A stretch of 64,000 nt of DNA from Meloidogyne chitwoodi (lineage: Eukaryota > Nematoda > Chromadorea > Rhabditida > Meloidogynidae), in contig JACZZP010000015.1 of NCBI GenBank assembly GCA_015183035.1, forward strand, positions 496,001 to 560,000, written 5' to 3'. Each line of letters begins with the position of its first letter. Position 1 is the stretch's first letter. The translations under genes were made by a program, and so were the position numbers. Below, one piece after another: positions 39,901 through 51,824 of the stretch. The notes below the pieces were generated by a model, which saw only the letters and a list, made by a program, of their open reading frames with translations, had not been told where the DNA came from and made no database searches.

Positions 39901-41043
39901 AATATTCTCTTTTGCGAATAAATGGGGTGAATATCTAAAAATAATTATTAAGTTTAATAATATTAATTAAAAAATAAAATAATTTTATTTTTTAAGCTTG
40001 CTGAAGATGAAAGTGGTTTCTTTGCTGATTCTGTCAGTAATTCAAAAATTGGTAAGATTTTTAATTTTTTTCCTTTTAATGTTTTTGCTTTTTTTTTAAA
40101 TTATTTAATGTTCTTGCCCATTTTACTAATATTTTTTTGAAATTTTTTTACCCAAATTTATTTTCCCCATTTTTTTTTTGCTTTTTTAAATATTTATTTA
40201 TTTTTTGTCTTGGCTTTGGCTTTTTGTTATGTTTTTTTAAAAATAGTTTTACGTGCTGCTCTTTCTTGTTCTTCTACTGCATCTTCTAATAATAAAAGAA
40301 TATTTAAAAATAAAAAAGAAGAAGGAGAATTATTATTATTTAATTCTTCACCTCCACTATCTGTTCGTAACAGATTAAATAGAAAAAGTGATGCTTCATT
40401 ACTTGGCATTTGTTTAAATAATAAACAAAAGATTAGTGCTGTCTCTTGGGGAAGTCCAGCAACAGAAATGCGTGCACAAAAAGAAGCTGAAAATTTAAAT
40501 AAAGAATTAGGTTAATTTAATTATTTTATTTTTAAAAGTTTGATTTTTTTTAGACTAGAAAATTTGTTAATATTTTAAATTTTTTTTTTTTTTAATCTTC
40601 TAAATTTTACTTACAAATCATTTTATGGTTTTTAATTATTTAATTTTTTTTTAATTTTGTTTTTTTGTTGGGTTTTGGATTTATTAATATTTAACTAATT
40701 TTTTTTATTTTATTTTTAGATTTTTTAATTTTTTTCTAATATCTAAATTTTATTAAATTAATTCCTTAAGTTATATTTACCTATTTATTTTCTTATTTTT
40801 TAAATTAAAAAAAAAGGTGATGATTATTCTTCTCGTCCAAAAACATCAACAATATCTAACAATAATAATAATATATTAATTCAACAACATAAATCAAGTG
40901 TTTTTTCTTGGTCAAGTCAATATTCAAATAATAATTCTTTTGAAGAAGACAGTTTAATTTTTAATTTAAATAAAAAAGAAGAAGAAAATAATAATAAAAA
41001 AGAAGAAATTAATTATTTAGAAAATAATAATAATATTACCTAA
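33962..41043 (+). CDS. sad-1: SAD-1/BRSK serine/threonine kinase (presynaptic)
   Basis: AMPK-related kinase of the SAD/BRSK family, acting in presynaptic assembly and neuronal polarity. Exons: 33912-34129, 34376-34430, 34474-34568, 34724-34778, 34999-35079, 35125-35215, 35252-35306, 35349-35409, 35457-35491, 35537-35581, 35633-35674, 35715-35869, 36035-36095, 36140-36186, 36231-36315, 37109-37296, 37351-37457, 37508-37807, 38014-38368, 38685-38814, 38856-38955, 39093-39197, 39238-39301, 39542-39725, 39997-40051, 40247-40510, 40817-41043. From the ATG at 33962 they give 1069 aa. Kinase domain about 59-318: GKGQTG loop, Lys92 (IAVKI), HRD 183-185, DFG 203-205, LKB1-type site Thr218 in [14 protein letters not shown]. 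Next come a UBA-like segment ([16 protein letters not shown]), a Ser/Asn-rich linker, TPRFHRK and a KA1-like C-terminal domain ([21 protein letters not shown]-equivalent FRVEYKR). The N-terminus is uncertain: the first exon stays open upstream to its acceptor. Confidence 0.94.
34190..34276. mobile_element. Short CACCCC/TTCGC hairpin, family A copy 7
   Basis: ACACCCCACTTATTCGCAA pairs with TTGCGACTAAATGGGATGT. Weaker pairing extends out through AAAACTTTTATNAAGTTT on both sides. It lies in sad-1 intron 1. Confidence 0.75.
34840..34956. mobile_element. Short CACCCC/TTCGC hairpin, family A copy 8
   Basis: TTTAGGTAAACACCCATTTA and TTCGCAAAA on the left, TTTGCGAATAAATGGGATG on the right. It lies in the intron between the sad-1 exons at 34778 and 34999. 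Confidence 0.8.
36364..37087. repeat. 22-bp minisatellite in a sad-1 intron
   Basis: About 33 units of a 22-bp repeat, core GTAGGGAACATAGGAG, fill most of the intron between exons 36231-36315 and 37109-37296. Units differ mainly at one site (GTGTGTAGGG or GTGCGTAGGG). A rare GGGATCATAGG variant at two places, 16 units apart, and the matching order of T and C units after each show a higher-order duplication of about 350 bp. All three minus-strand frames are open and repeat every 22 residues; that is an artefact of the repeat. Confidence 0.97.
37845..37988. mobile_element. Family A hairpin with an extra half-copy, copy 9
   Basis: TTTAGGTACCCACCCCATC and TATTCGCAGG pair with CCTTGCGAATAAATGGAC. 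About 55 bp later a second right arm, CCTTGCGAATAAATGGGGTG, follows, so two right ends share one left end. It lies in sad-1 intron 18. Confidence 0.75.
38996..39067. mobile_element. GTCCGCAA-type hairpin (family E copy 2)
   Basis: TTTTCTGTTTTATTGGCAAA and AATCCGCAAAA pair with TTTGCGGACTTTTGCCAAT then AAAACGGAAAA. It is a near-perfect 72-bp hairpin in a sad-1 intron, ending only about 26 bp before the next acceptor. Confidence 0.8.
39352..39464. mobile_element. Short CACCCC/TTCGC hairpin, family A copy 10
   Basis: TTTTAGGTAAGCACCCATTT and ATTCGCAAGAAAATATTT on the left, TTTGCGAATAAATGGGC and TTTCCTAAAA on the right. It lies in a sad-1 intron. Confidence 0.8.
39843..39945. mobile_element. Short CACCCC/TTCGC hairpin, family A copy 11
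   Basis: ATTTTTAAGCATTCACCCC and ATTTATTCGCAAGAAAATA pair with TTTTGCGAATAAATGGGGTG then AATATCTAAAAAT. It lies in a sad-1 intron. Confidence 0.8.
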
Positions 41044-41790
41044 TTTAATTTAAAAAAAAAAAGAAATTTTTTTTTTGCTTTTTTTGTATTAATTATTTTA
41101 TGCTTTTCTCCCTTTTATTATTTAAAATAAATATAAAATTTAATTAAAATTAATTCACTTTCAGTGCCGCCACTTTAGTGCCAAATATTTATTTTTGTTA
41201 AATTCTGATAATTTTAAAATAAATTAAAAATTTATTATTTTTAGATAATTTTAAATTTATTTAATTTTTTTTTTTTTGTGATTTTTAAATTTATTTTTTT
41301 TTGCTTTGCTGTATATTTTTACAAATTGCTTTTTTTGTTTCCCATTAATTATTTTATCCCTTTTTATCCATAAAAATAAATTAATTTTTTTTAATTATTT
41401 AATTTCCATTAAATATATTCTTTAAATCAGTTTTTGCTTCGAAATTTAATTTTTTTTTAAAATTTAAAAATACTTTTTTTTTTAATTTTTGATGCATCTC
41501 TGCCCTCAAAATTAATTAATTTAAATTTTTTATTAATTTATTTTAATATTTTTAACAGATATATTGGCCTCAAATAATGATTTTATTTATTAATCAATAT
41601 TAAATGGAATAAAAGAAAAATAATTAAATTGTAATATTAGCATTTCTTTTTTATTTTATTTTTTTTAATTGTTTATTTTTTTTTAATAATTTAAATTTTA
41701 GTCATTACTTTTTTTTTTTAAATTTAATAAATAAATTCTTTTTTAATATATTTTATTAAAATAATTAAATATAGGAATTATAGATTGAAT

Positions 41791-42362
41791 TAATTGGTAA
41801 ATTTCCAGTTGGATCCCTACCTGTCCGCAAAGAGAATTCGCTCTTTTCTTTCCTTCTCTTGCATTTTTGGCGTTAAGAGAAGTGCACGCTTATTTTTCCT
41901 TCTCCACTATAATATGCCTTTTGGCACTTGGAAAGTAAGTGATAAAATAATTAAAATTAATTAATAATTAAGTGAAAATATATTTAAGATTAAGATTCGG
42001 AATTGTCCGTCAGATGAGACATATTACAGAATTACCTAATATTTGTCCTTTTACTGGTTTTTTTCCTTAATTATAATCCCATAAAAGGTTGTTTGTTATC
42101 AACCTTATCTTCTATAAATATATTTGAGAATGTTGTCCCAAATTTATGTTCTTTGATTATTAATCTTTGGTCACTTTTAAAATAAATATATTTTCACTTA
42201 ATTATTAATTAATTTTAATTATTTTATCCCTTTCTTTTCAAGTGCCAAAAGGCCATTAGAGCGGAGAAGGAAAAATAAGCGTGCACTTATCCTAACGCAA
42301 AAAATGCAAGAGAAGAAAGGAGAGAATTCTATTTGCGGACAGATAGGGAGGACATTTACCGG
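41791..42362. mobile_element. Foldback element, family B copy 2
   Basis: The arms match those at 3726-4314: TACCTGTCCGCAAAGAG, GAAGTGCACGCTTATTTTTC and ATATGCCTTTTGGCAC on the left, inverted on the right with small deletions. The centre keeps TGTCCCAAATTTATGTTC but has lost part of the transposase-like relic. Confidence 0.85.
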
Positions 42363-43962
42363 GTGACCCTTTATTATTTTTTAAATTAATTTTATTTTTT
42401 AATGAGTAATAATATATTAAAAAAAAAAACCGGAAATATTTTTGTTTTTCATTTTTTGTATTTTTAATTTAAAAAAAAAAGTTTTTTTTTGTTCCTACAA
42501 TTTGGCATATATTTAATGTACTTTTAATAATTTTTTTTTAATTTTAAAACCGGAAATATTAAAAATATTTATTTATTTATTTTATTATAATACTCCAAAC
42601 TATATAAAATATAATTTTATTATTTTTTAATTTTCTAAGAATTACTCTTTTTTGTATTTTAAATAATAATAATAATAGGGGTATAAAAGTGTTTTAATTA
42701 ATTAATTTATTTATTTTTAATTTATTTTTAAACAAAAAATATTTTATTGTTAATAATTTTGGCTGATTTATAATTAAATTATTTTTTAATTTTTTACTCA
42801 ATAAAGAAAACTTTTTTTTTTAAATTAAATTAGTTGTTTAACCTACACTCTTACCTTTTTTAATTTAAATAATTTAATTCATATTTTTTTTTAATTTTAT
42901 AATTTATATGAACCAACCAATTCATATGTAAATAAATAATTAATTTTTTATTAATTTTATTTAATTTTAAAAAATAAATTTAATTAATTAAAATTTTTTT
43001 AAATATAATTTCCGCTACCTCTAAATAAATAAAATATATAAATAATAAAATAAATAAATAAAATATATAATTAAAATATATAAATATTTTATTTAACTAA
43101 AAAAATGTCAAATCAAATTAATTTTTTTGTCGGTATTTTTAATTTATTTTTTAACGATTGTTTTTTATTAAAAAATATTACCGGTTGTGTGCACAAGGTG
43201 AAACATATAAACTTAAAAAAATTCATTTATTTTTTTTTTTAATTCTCAGAAAAAATTTTTTTAATATTTTTTTAATTAAAATATAATCAAATTTTAAATT
43301 AATTTTTAATTTCTATTTTTTTTTTTAATTTATTCTTTTTAGTTAAAAAATTGGCATTTTGTTTAAATTTAAAAATTCCAAAAATTTAATTTATTTCAAA
43401 AATAATAATTTTAAAAATAAAAATTAATTAATAAATTCATCATCTATTTATTTATTTATTTCCTTTAAAATTTAAATTAAAAAAATAAAATAATTAAATA
43501 ATTTTATTAAAAGAAATAAATTAATTAATTAATTTATTTTTTAATAATTTTTAAAAGTTTTTTATTTTTACAAAATATTTATTTTTTAATTTAATTAGTA
43601 TTTATTTTTAAAATAAAAACTATTTAAAATTATTTAATATAAAAAATTAATTTAATTATTAAATTATGCTGTGCTTTCCTTTTACGCAGTTTTTATTTTA
43701 TTTATTTAAAAAAAACTTCCATTTGTTGGGTAATTATTAATTTATTATATTTACATTGATTTCTCTTTATATTTATTTATTTATTGTCTGCAAACCTTTG
43801 CTAAATTAATTAATTTATTTTTATTTATTTATTTACTTCTAGACATTATAATTAATTTAAAAAATATTTTTTAAATTAATTTTAATTTGTAAAAATTAAC
43901 AACTTAATTTTAAGTTAAAACAATTATATTTATTTATTTTTTTCTTCTATTTTTATTTATTA

Positions 43963-44012
43963 GGTACTTTACAGTTATGCGGGCAATTTCCGCAATTTTT
44001 TGTCCGCAATAA
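43963..44012. repeat. Single arm of a GGTACTT/GTCCGCAA element (family E)
   Basis: AGGTACTTTACAGTTATGCG followed by GCAATTTCCGCA and TTGTCCGCAA matches the outer arms at 3461-3687 and the first 20 bases of the 7653-8040 element. No partner arm is seen nearby. Confidence 0.5.
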
Positions 44013-44817
44013 ATTGACCAGAATAAAATTTAAAAATTAATAAATTTGGAATAATTTTTTTTATTTTTTTTAATATTTTATTTTTTTTTAATATTTTAAT
44101 GTGACAAATAAAATAAAAATATGTAGGTCAACGGCAAATTTATTTTTAAATTTTTTAAATTTTTTAAATTATATTTTCTTTTAAAATAAATAAATTTTAT
44201 TTTTAATATTTTAAGAGAGAGTAGTGTTCATTCTCTTTAAATTAAATTAAATTAATATATTATTTTACAAATATTATAATTATATCCATCTGTTTTCCTC
44301 TAAAAATGACCGCGTGAAGGTCAAATCACTTTATTTATTTTTCTGACCTAATAAAAAGAAAAAAATATAATTTTTGGGGAATATTGAATTTTATATATAT
44401 TTTATATTAAAAATAATAATTTAATTTAAAAAATATTTTTTTTTATATTTAAAAATAATTAAAAATAAAATTAGAAATTAGCTTTTTTGTTTTATTTTTT
44501 AATATTTTTATTAAATTAAAAAAAAAATATTTTTAAATTTAAGAATATTTAATTAAACATTTTAACCTAAAAATTATTAATTTTAAATTTCTTTTTATTT
44601 TTTTATTCTTTTTTCTTTCGCGAGAACAAAATGAGCATCAAAATAAAAAATTTTTAATTTTTTATTTTGAAACAAAAACATTGCAATTTTTAAAAAATTA
44701 TCCTAAAAATGATGTATAAATATTACATCTTTAATTTAGAAAGTTCTATTCTCGATCCAAATATTTTTTTTTTAATTTCAAAAATTCACACCTAAAATTT
44801 AAGGAAAATTTAATTAT

Positions 44818-45024
44818 TTAAGTGGGATCAACCCAAAAGATCGAAACCCAAAAGATCGATGAAAACAATTTGTGAACAAGCCAGTTCGGTCAAATAATAA
44901 AACACTCCTTGTAGGCCCAAGTTTGAATGGGACCAAATTGTTTGAAGAGATTTGACCGAACTGGCAAGTTCACAAATTGTTTTCTTCTTTTGGGTTTCGA
45001 TCTTCTGGGGTAGACCCATTTAAG
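44818..45024. mobile_element. MITE-like foldback (family F)
   Basis: Arms of about 60 bp: AAGTGGGATCAACCC, AAAGATCGAAACCC, AACAATTTGTGAAC and GCCAGTTCGGTCAAA on the left. On the right TTTGACCGAACTGGC, GTTCACAAATTGTTTTC, GGGTTTCGATCTTCT and GGGTAGACCCATTT. There is one copy in the window and no coding capacity. Confidence 0.8.
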
Positions 45025-45769
45025 TTTATTTATTTAAGTAAATTCCTTATTTTTTATTTTTATACCTCTTCTTATACACGTGAAATTAATTATAATTTAT
45101 CTTTTTTTGTAAATAAAAATTAAAAAAAAAATAATTTTCTCTTTCGATAAAAGAAAAGGAAGAAATATATAATTAAAAACCTGTCTATTTATTTTTCTAT
45201 TAAAATTAAAAAAAAAAAACTTAGTACGTAATTTTGAAAAAGATTAAATAGAGAAAATTAATTTAAAAAATAGAGAAAATTAATTTAAAGAAAATTAATT
45301 TTGTTTAAATTATTTTTAACTGTCTGGTCCTTTCTTTTCTTTTTTTATTTTAATTTTATTTATCTCTTTTGACGTGATTTTATGCAACTTCAATTATTAG
45401 AAGGACTGGCTATGCGCATTTAAACGCGTTTATAAAAATAGGAAAAAAAATTATTAATAAATTTAATTAAAATTTTAAAAAAAAATTCCCTAATAATTTA
45501 AAAAAGTCTATTTTAAATTAATATCAATTCACAATAATAATATTTCTTTAATTTTCAACTGTTTTTAAACTCTTTAACAAATAATATCTCTAATTTTGTT
45601 TATTTTTTAGGACTTAAAATTTACTTAAACTTTGGAAAAATTTCTTTCCTCACTAATAACTCATTGATGGATATTCTTTTTGAATTATATTTTTTAAATT
45701 CTTTTTTTATTTCAATAAACTCTCGTTATAAGGATACAAACATAGGATATACCATTTCAAGGATATCTT

Positions 45770-45961
45770 TATGGTACTTACGTATTATCCCTAAGCACTT
45801 TTGCGGACTTTTTTTGCGGACAAATTTATTTTTTCATTATAAATAAAAAATAGACTAAAAAATTAAATAAGATTTTATTATTCAAATTGTCTATTTATTT
45901 ATAAATTTGTCCGCAAAAAAAGTCCGCAAAAGTGCTTAGGGATAATACGTAAGTACCATAT
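45770..45961. mobile_element. Near-perfect foldback (family E copy 3) nested in another inverted repeat
   Basis: TATGGTACTTACGTATTATC, CCTAAGCACTTTTGCGGAC and TTTTTGCGGACAAATTTAT are inverted exactly at the right end. Outside it, CTCGTTATAAGGATA near 45721 and ATCTGTCCTTATAACGAAAG near 46028 form a second inverted pair. One element therefore appears to have inserted inside another. CGTCCTTATAATGAAAG near 8602 is a stray piece of the outer type. Confidence 0.8.
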
Positions 45962-46544
45962 TTATTTCTAAATTTTATTTAAGGAAGAAAATTATAGGTT
46001 ATGACAGATTAGATGGTATATTCATATAATCTGTCCTTATAACGAAAGTTAGCCTTATCTGAAAGCAGCACTATTAAATATTAATGCGCCTAAATATTCC
46101 TAGTAACTATCATTTTTCAAGGTCTCATATTTTTGCTATTTTATTAAAATAAAATTTTTTTCAAAAAAGTATTTAAAAAAATCATAAAATTTTATAAAAA
46201 TATTTAATTTATTAAATGACCCTTTGTTTGATTAAAAAATAAATTAAAAAATTTTCTTAATTTTCTATAGCATTTTTCTTTAAAATAAAAGATTAATGTG
46301 ATAAAAAAGAAATTCTCTTACGCAGTAATTTTGGATGTTAAATTTATTTTTATTTTTATTTAATTAAAAGATTATTTCCCCCAAAATTAATTTTATGATC
46401 ATTTTTTTACATTTTTGTAATTTTTTGGTTTTAATTAAATTTGTCAGCTTTTAAATTTATTTATTTATTTTACGTACAATTTAATTTTAAATTATTAAAT
46501 TTGAGAGATTAAAGTTGATATTTACCAGTGGATTAAATTATTCT

Positions 46545-46905
46545 TTTATTCTGATTGTTATTCTGATTGTTATTCTGATTTTATTATGATTTTTATTCTG
46601 ATTTTATTATGATTTTTATTCTGATTTTATTCTGATTTTATTCTTATTTTATTCTGATTTTATTCTGATTTTATTCTGATTTTATTCTGATTTTATTCTG
46701 ATTTTATTCTGATTTTATTCTGATTTTATTCTGATTTTATTCTGATTTTATTCTGATTTTATTCTGATTTTATTCTGATTTTATTCTTATTTTATTCTGA
46801 TTTTATTCTGATTTTATTCTGATTTTATTCTGATTTTATTCTGATTTTATTCTGATTTTATTCTGATTTTATTCTGATTTTATTCTGATTTTATTCTTAT
46901 TGTCT
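46545..46905. repeat. 12-bp satellite, about 28 copies
   Basis: TTTTATTCTGAT repeats with few changes (TTTTATTATGAT at the left, TTTTATTCTTAT in places) and no interruption longer than one unit. Confidence 0.97.
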
Positions 46906-47193
46906 TAATCTATTCTTAAAGAAAATCAGATAATTTTTTTATTAAATTATTTAATCCTTTTTATCGCAATTTATATTTTAAATCTTATATTCTAATTATA
47001 ATATATTTTTTAATTTTTCTATTTACATAATTTGACCAAAATCTTATTTAAAAAATAAAAATAATTTATTTGATTTTTAATTTTTTTAACAGATTATTTA
47101 AAATTATTTATTTGTACAAAAATGGAAATATTTTAATTTTTATAAAATAATATTTAATTTTAATTATTATTTTCCTTATAACTTCTTCCTTCA

Positions 47194-50100
47194 ATGCTTC
47201 AAAAAGTCCAAAATGTATCCAAAAAGTATTTTGTAGTAATTAATTATAAACAACAATATTTATTTAAATATTTTTTGATTTTTACTATTTTTATTTTAAA
47301 TGATGCTATTTCTGTTGAACAATGTTGTGTTAAGGAAGGAATACCAAACATTTGTGTTCGAACACTTTGCAATCCTGTAAATTTATTTTTTTAATTTTTT
47401 GAAAATTAAATCTTATTTTTGACCTCTTAAAAATTGTTTAAATTAAAAGTCACTAACTCTTTTTATATTTTTTATAAAATAAATTTGAAAAAAAAATTTA
47501 TTAGATATTTTATTAAAGGGATCACCTCCTAGTGATTTTGCTGTTTATGATGTTTTTGATAGGCGTAATAATTGTTCTAAATATTTAAATACAATAGCTA
47601 AATGTTTAGCTGCTGGTCGTGACCATTCTTCTTGTTGTAGGAAAGAAGCTAAAGATTTGGAGGAAAATGCTTGTTTTGGTAAGTTTTTTTTATTAAATAT
47701 TTAAAGAATGGTTTGAAGCTTTTAATGAAATTCCCCATTTAACCATTAAATTATGATCAATGACAAATTTACGTATGGGACTCTAAAGTACCAACAAATG
47801 GATATGCACTAAATCCTGAAACACTTTTTATTTTAAATTCCCGGTTCCCTATCAATTTTTTTCAAAAAAATTCCTTTCTCTAATAAATATAAAATTCCTC
47901 AATATATTAAAATTAATAGATAATTTATTCTTAGGATTATGCAAAGGAGAAGGAAATTTTCAAAGACCAAGTGCTTATCAAACATGTATTGCATTGAATT
48001 TAGCATCAATGTTTTCTTGGTTAAAAATTAATTTTAAAATAAAAAATATTATTTTCTTTTTATTTTTAAGTTTTGAGAAAGGTTATCAGAAAATACCATC
48101 TTCACCAAGAAATTTGATTATTGGACAAATAAGCTCTATGGAGGTTAGTTTTTCTTCTTTTCTCCTTGAAATTGTTTCTTTTAATTATGATAATTTTTTA
48201 ATATTTTTTAGAAGAGCCAGGGGTCTATAAAAAAATTAATTTTCTAAAAATTAAATTATATAAAATTTATTTATTTTATTAAAAGGCAGAATTTAGTTGG
48301 CAAGAACCTGAACACAATTCTAAATTTGTTGATCATTATTTAATTTATATTTATGAATTGGAAACAGGAAAAGAAAAGGCAGATTTATCAACAGAATTAC
48401 AAATTGAAACAATGGCTAAAGAAGCTAAAATTACTCAACTTGAGCCTGGAACACGTAAATTTATTTACTCTTTTTTTAATTAAAATAGGAGACTTGTATA
48501 CATTTCGTATAACAATATTGCACGACATTTCGCCTCTACGGCAAAAAAACTACATTTTGTTTACCCGAGCCCACGATTTTTTGCTGTTGGGACGAAATGT
48601 CGGCAATTTCTGTCGACGTAATAAAAAGAATTGAAAAAAAAATAATTTTAAAAAGAGAAGGAGAAATTAAAATGTTTCAAAAAAAATAATTGGAAAAATA
48701 CTTCGGATTTATACAAAACAATTTTAGTAGAGATCGAGAGGGAAAACTCCTAAAATGACAGATATTTTAAATTTTATCGAAAAAAAAAAATTAAAAATAG
48801 ATATTATCCTTTTCCAAATATTTTCTGATATTTGAAAATATAAAAGTTAAAAAATCCTTTCAAAAACTAACCAAATTATTTTCTTTAAGGTTATTTACTT
48901 CAAATAATTGCTCTTGGTGTTACTGATACTAAATTGGATTTATCACGATCATTACCCTCAGATTTAATATTTAAGGTATTTAAATATTTAATTTTAATAA
49001 ATAAAAAAATTTTTCTTTTTAAAAAGACTTGTGGAATTGCACCACAAGCTAAACCTTTTAAAGAAAAAATATATTCAGCAATAAGTTCTAATACTTTGTT
49101 GGCTTGTAGAATACGTACAAGGTAAATTTTAAATAAATTTTTTTTTAATTTATTTAAATAAAATAAATTATTTTTTTAGTGGTAGTTCAACAAAAAATGG
49201 TTTAATAATTAAATGGGAACATAAAAAACATGAAATACATCGACAAGGACATTTTCACAGTGTTGAGCTAAATGAAGGTTATTTAATTATCTAATTTTTC
49301 TAAAACTTGAAAATTGGACATTTGAGTCTTAGAAATTAAAAAATTTTTATTTTTTAATTTTTAGAAAGAATAATTCAAAGCCATTATGTATTTTCAAAGT
49401 TAAGACCCAGAGAATTATTAGCAATGTTACAAATTAAAAGGACAAGGTCTGAAGATTATGGACATTACAAATGTAGAGTGGTAAGGAAAATATAAAAATT
49501 AATTTAATTTTTTTCCTTTTTAATAGATTGATGATTTTGGTGAAACAGAGGCAATTGTCCATTTGGCTATTGCTTCAGTACAATTGCCACTTGCATCTCC
49601 CCCAGAAATGCCTCGGCAATGTTGGTGAGTGTTTTGGAAAATTTACTAAATATAAAATTTATTTTTTAAAATTTTAACTAAATATAAAGTTAAAAAACTC
49701 GAAAAATTCTTTAAAATATTTAAAAATATTTTTTTTTAAAGTGCCCGTCGTGGTGTAAGTAAGCGTTGTCTTATAATGTGTGGTTTGAGTGATTCAGAAA
49801 CTCGCCGTTATGTTCCGAGACCATTTATGAGCTTAAATTGTAGTGGAGAAATAGCTAAGGTTGTTTCTAATTATTTTATTTAAATTTACAAAAATTATCC
49901 AAATTCAAAGCCAGGTACTTGCTTGTGCAATGCCATTAGTTGATGAAAGCTCTTGTTGTATGATTAAAGAAGTAATTATTTATTTATTAAAATACGATAT
50001 AATGTCATTCGACAAAATGTCATACGACAAAATGTCATACGACAAAATGTCATACGACAAAATGTCATACGACAAAATGTTGTCGGGCGACAAAATGTCA

Positions 50101-50624
50101 TTGTGTTTATATTAATTTAATTAAACTAGCTTATAATTTAACAATTTTTAGGTACCCTCAGAATGTCTTTATCTATGTGATCATCAACTGAAAGCACCAA
50201 ATTTAATGCCATCTCATTGTCTAAAATTTGTTTCTACTGCTGAGGTAAATTGAGGAGAAAATTAATTTGAAAACTTTACTTATTATATTTTTTACTAAAA
50301 AAGGAATGTCGTCTATCTGGTATTCATAACAGACCTAGCGTTGTTAAAAATTTTAAAGCCCAAATAATTACAACAAAAGAAGGATCATCAACAACATCGT
50401 CATCTATTAATATTAATTTTGATAATTCTGAAAGAGCAGATATTTATTATATTTATTGGCGTTCAGAAGGAGGAAATTGGCAACACAAATCTTCAACTGG
50501 AATAATTAAAAAATTAATATTAAATTCTAAAGTAGATGAATTAGTTGTTGTAGCAGCTAATTCTTTTGGATTTTCTCAACCCTCACAACTTTTTTTAAGA
50601 GAAGGAAAATGGGCAAAATTATAA
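47194..50624 (+). CDS. Secreted DB-module / FN3 / Ig protein (IGDB-like)
   Basis: Fourteen exons join in phase to 583 aa: 47194-47376, 47519-47678, 47935-48019, 48071-48143, 48286-48454, 48890-48975, 49027-49121, 49180-49277, 49365-49480, 49527-49624, 49742-49859, 49915-49971, 50152-50244, 50304-50624. A hydrophobic segment at about 27-40 (LFKYFLIFTIFIL) serves as signal sequence. Two Cys-rich DB modules, a nematode-typical domain, lie at about 43-150 (CCVKEGIPNICVRTLC, SSCCRKEA, ACFGLCKGEG) and 386-480 (CCARRGVSKRCLIMC, SSCCMIKE, CLYLCDHQ). Between them are an FN3-like domain (155-262, SPRNLIIGQ, DHYLIYIYE) and an Ig domain (about 278-377, LLACRIR to DYGHYKCRV). A second, weak FN3-like domain (YYIYWRSEGG) closes the chain. 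There is no membrane anchor after the signal, so it is probably an extracellular matrix or cuticle-associated protein. The start could lie in a further upstream exon. Confidence 0.88.
48519..48606. repeat. Hairpin with GACATTTCG arms in the DB gene
   Basis: TTGCACGACATTTCGCC pairs imperfectly with GACGAAATGTCGGCAA across about 55 nt. It is in the intron between exons 48286-48454 and 48890-48975. The GACATTTCG theme recurs at 26.1-26.3 kb and 50.0 kb. Confidence 0.55.
50002..50098. repeat. 15-bp tandem repeat in an intron of the DB gene
   Basis: Five copies of CGACAAAATGTCATA, the last followed by a variant containing TTGTCGGGCGACAAAATG. Each unit contains GACAAAATGTC, a near-palindrome. Confidence 0.9.
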
Positions 50625-51824
50625 AGAAGAAAAAAATATATATTGTGAATAATATAATTATTAAATTTTAAATCTCTTTTTATAGTCAAAAGTTCTCTTT
50701 AAATATTTTATTTATTTTTTTTTAAATTTTATTACAGTGCAAAAATATTATTTTTTCTAACAAATACAAAAACACTCAAATATCTTTCTTTTTATTAAAA
50801 AAAATTTCCTATACTATATATTAAACAAATTTCCTATAATTTACATTTTTTATTAAATAAGGTTGCTCAGGGCATTTTCCCCTCCTAACTTTATTTGTTT
50901 ATTTCCCCTTTAAATTTTACTCCTTAATTTTTTTAGTGAAAATTAATATTTAATTGTTTTTGAAATCTAATTCTTTTAAAGTATTTTTTATATAAATAGA
51001 GCAACCTTAATTAAATAAATTTATTATTAATTTGATCTCATTTTATTAAATATATAATTATTTATTGTATAATTTTTTTTAATTAATTAAATTTTTAAAT
51101 TAAATTATTTATTTATTTAACCCAATAATATATCAAGCACACTTTTTGATAATATTTTTTAGAAACTAGGACTAAGACTAGACGAGAACTTCTGTCTCCT
51201 AAAACCTTAAAAAATTCGAGTCTTTTTAATAAAAAAAATTCTGGTTTCCGGGCTAACCTTGTTTTACAGGTAAAACAAGGTTAATTCGATATGAACGCTC
51301 CAAATTTAAAAAGTAGTTGAAAAAGGTGTTAAAAAAATAAAAATATTAATAATAAATTGTGTTTTAATTTAAAAATATTAAAATAGGTAAATCATTTGTT
51401 TTTATGAAAAATAAAAGAATTTGCCTTTAAATTAAATAAATACAAAAAAATTTTAAACCGATAAAATTGACATAAATTCAAGAGAAAAACAAATAAATTA
51501 TTTTATTAAAAAAATACTCCAAAACACAAAAACATAAAAATTTTTATTATTTTAAATTATATAAACAAAAAGTCAAAACAAATTTAAATATTTTATGTTT
51601 TTGTTTATAAATAATAATTTTTAATTTTTTTTAAAGCTTTGTGAAATGAGTATAACTGATAAAAATAAAACATTTTTTTATTAATATTTATTAATAATGC
51701 TACGTTTCAAAATAAAATGATTTATAACCTTAAAAAGAAGGCATATAAAAGCTCAAGAAAATTTAAATAAAAATATCATTCTTTTAAATTCTCTTAAAAA
51801 TAATTAAAAAATAATTCTCAAAAT
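50625..51824. other. Non-coding spacer
   Basis: 3' flank of the DB gene and 5' flank of the small peptide gene. A short inverted repeat, AACCTTGTTTTACAG with GTAAAACAAGGTT, lies near 51256-51283. I see no coding exon otherwise. Confidence 0.5.
51744..51751 (+). promoter_or_regulatory. TATA box of the small peptide gene
   Basis: GCATATAAAAGCTC lies about 80 bp upstream of the ATG at 51825. The match to TATAAAAG is full and the spacing leaves room for a short 5' leader. Confidence 0.6.

Larger units (their letters stand above)
41044..47193. other. Non-coding spacer between sad-1 and the DB/Ig gene
   Basis: The 3' flank of sad-1 has an AATAAA near 41126. The rest is A/T-rich with four foldback elements (41791, 43963, 44818, 45770) and a 12-bp satellite (46545). 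I find no coding exon chain on either strand. Confidence 0.6.
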
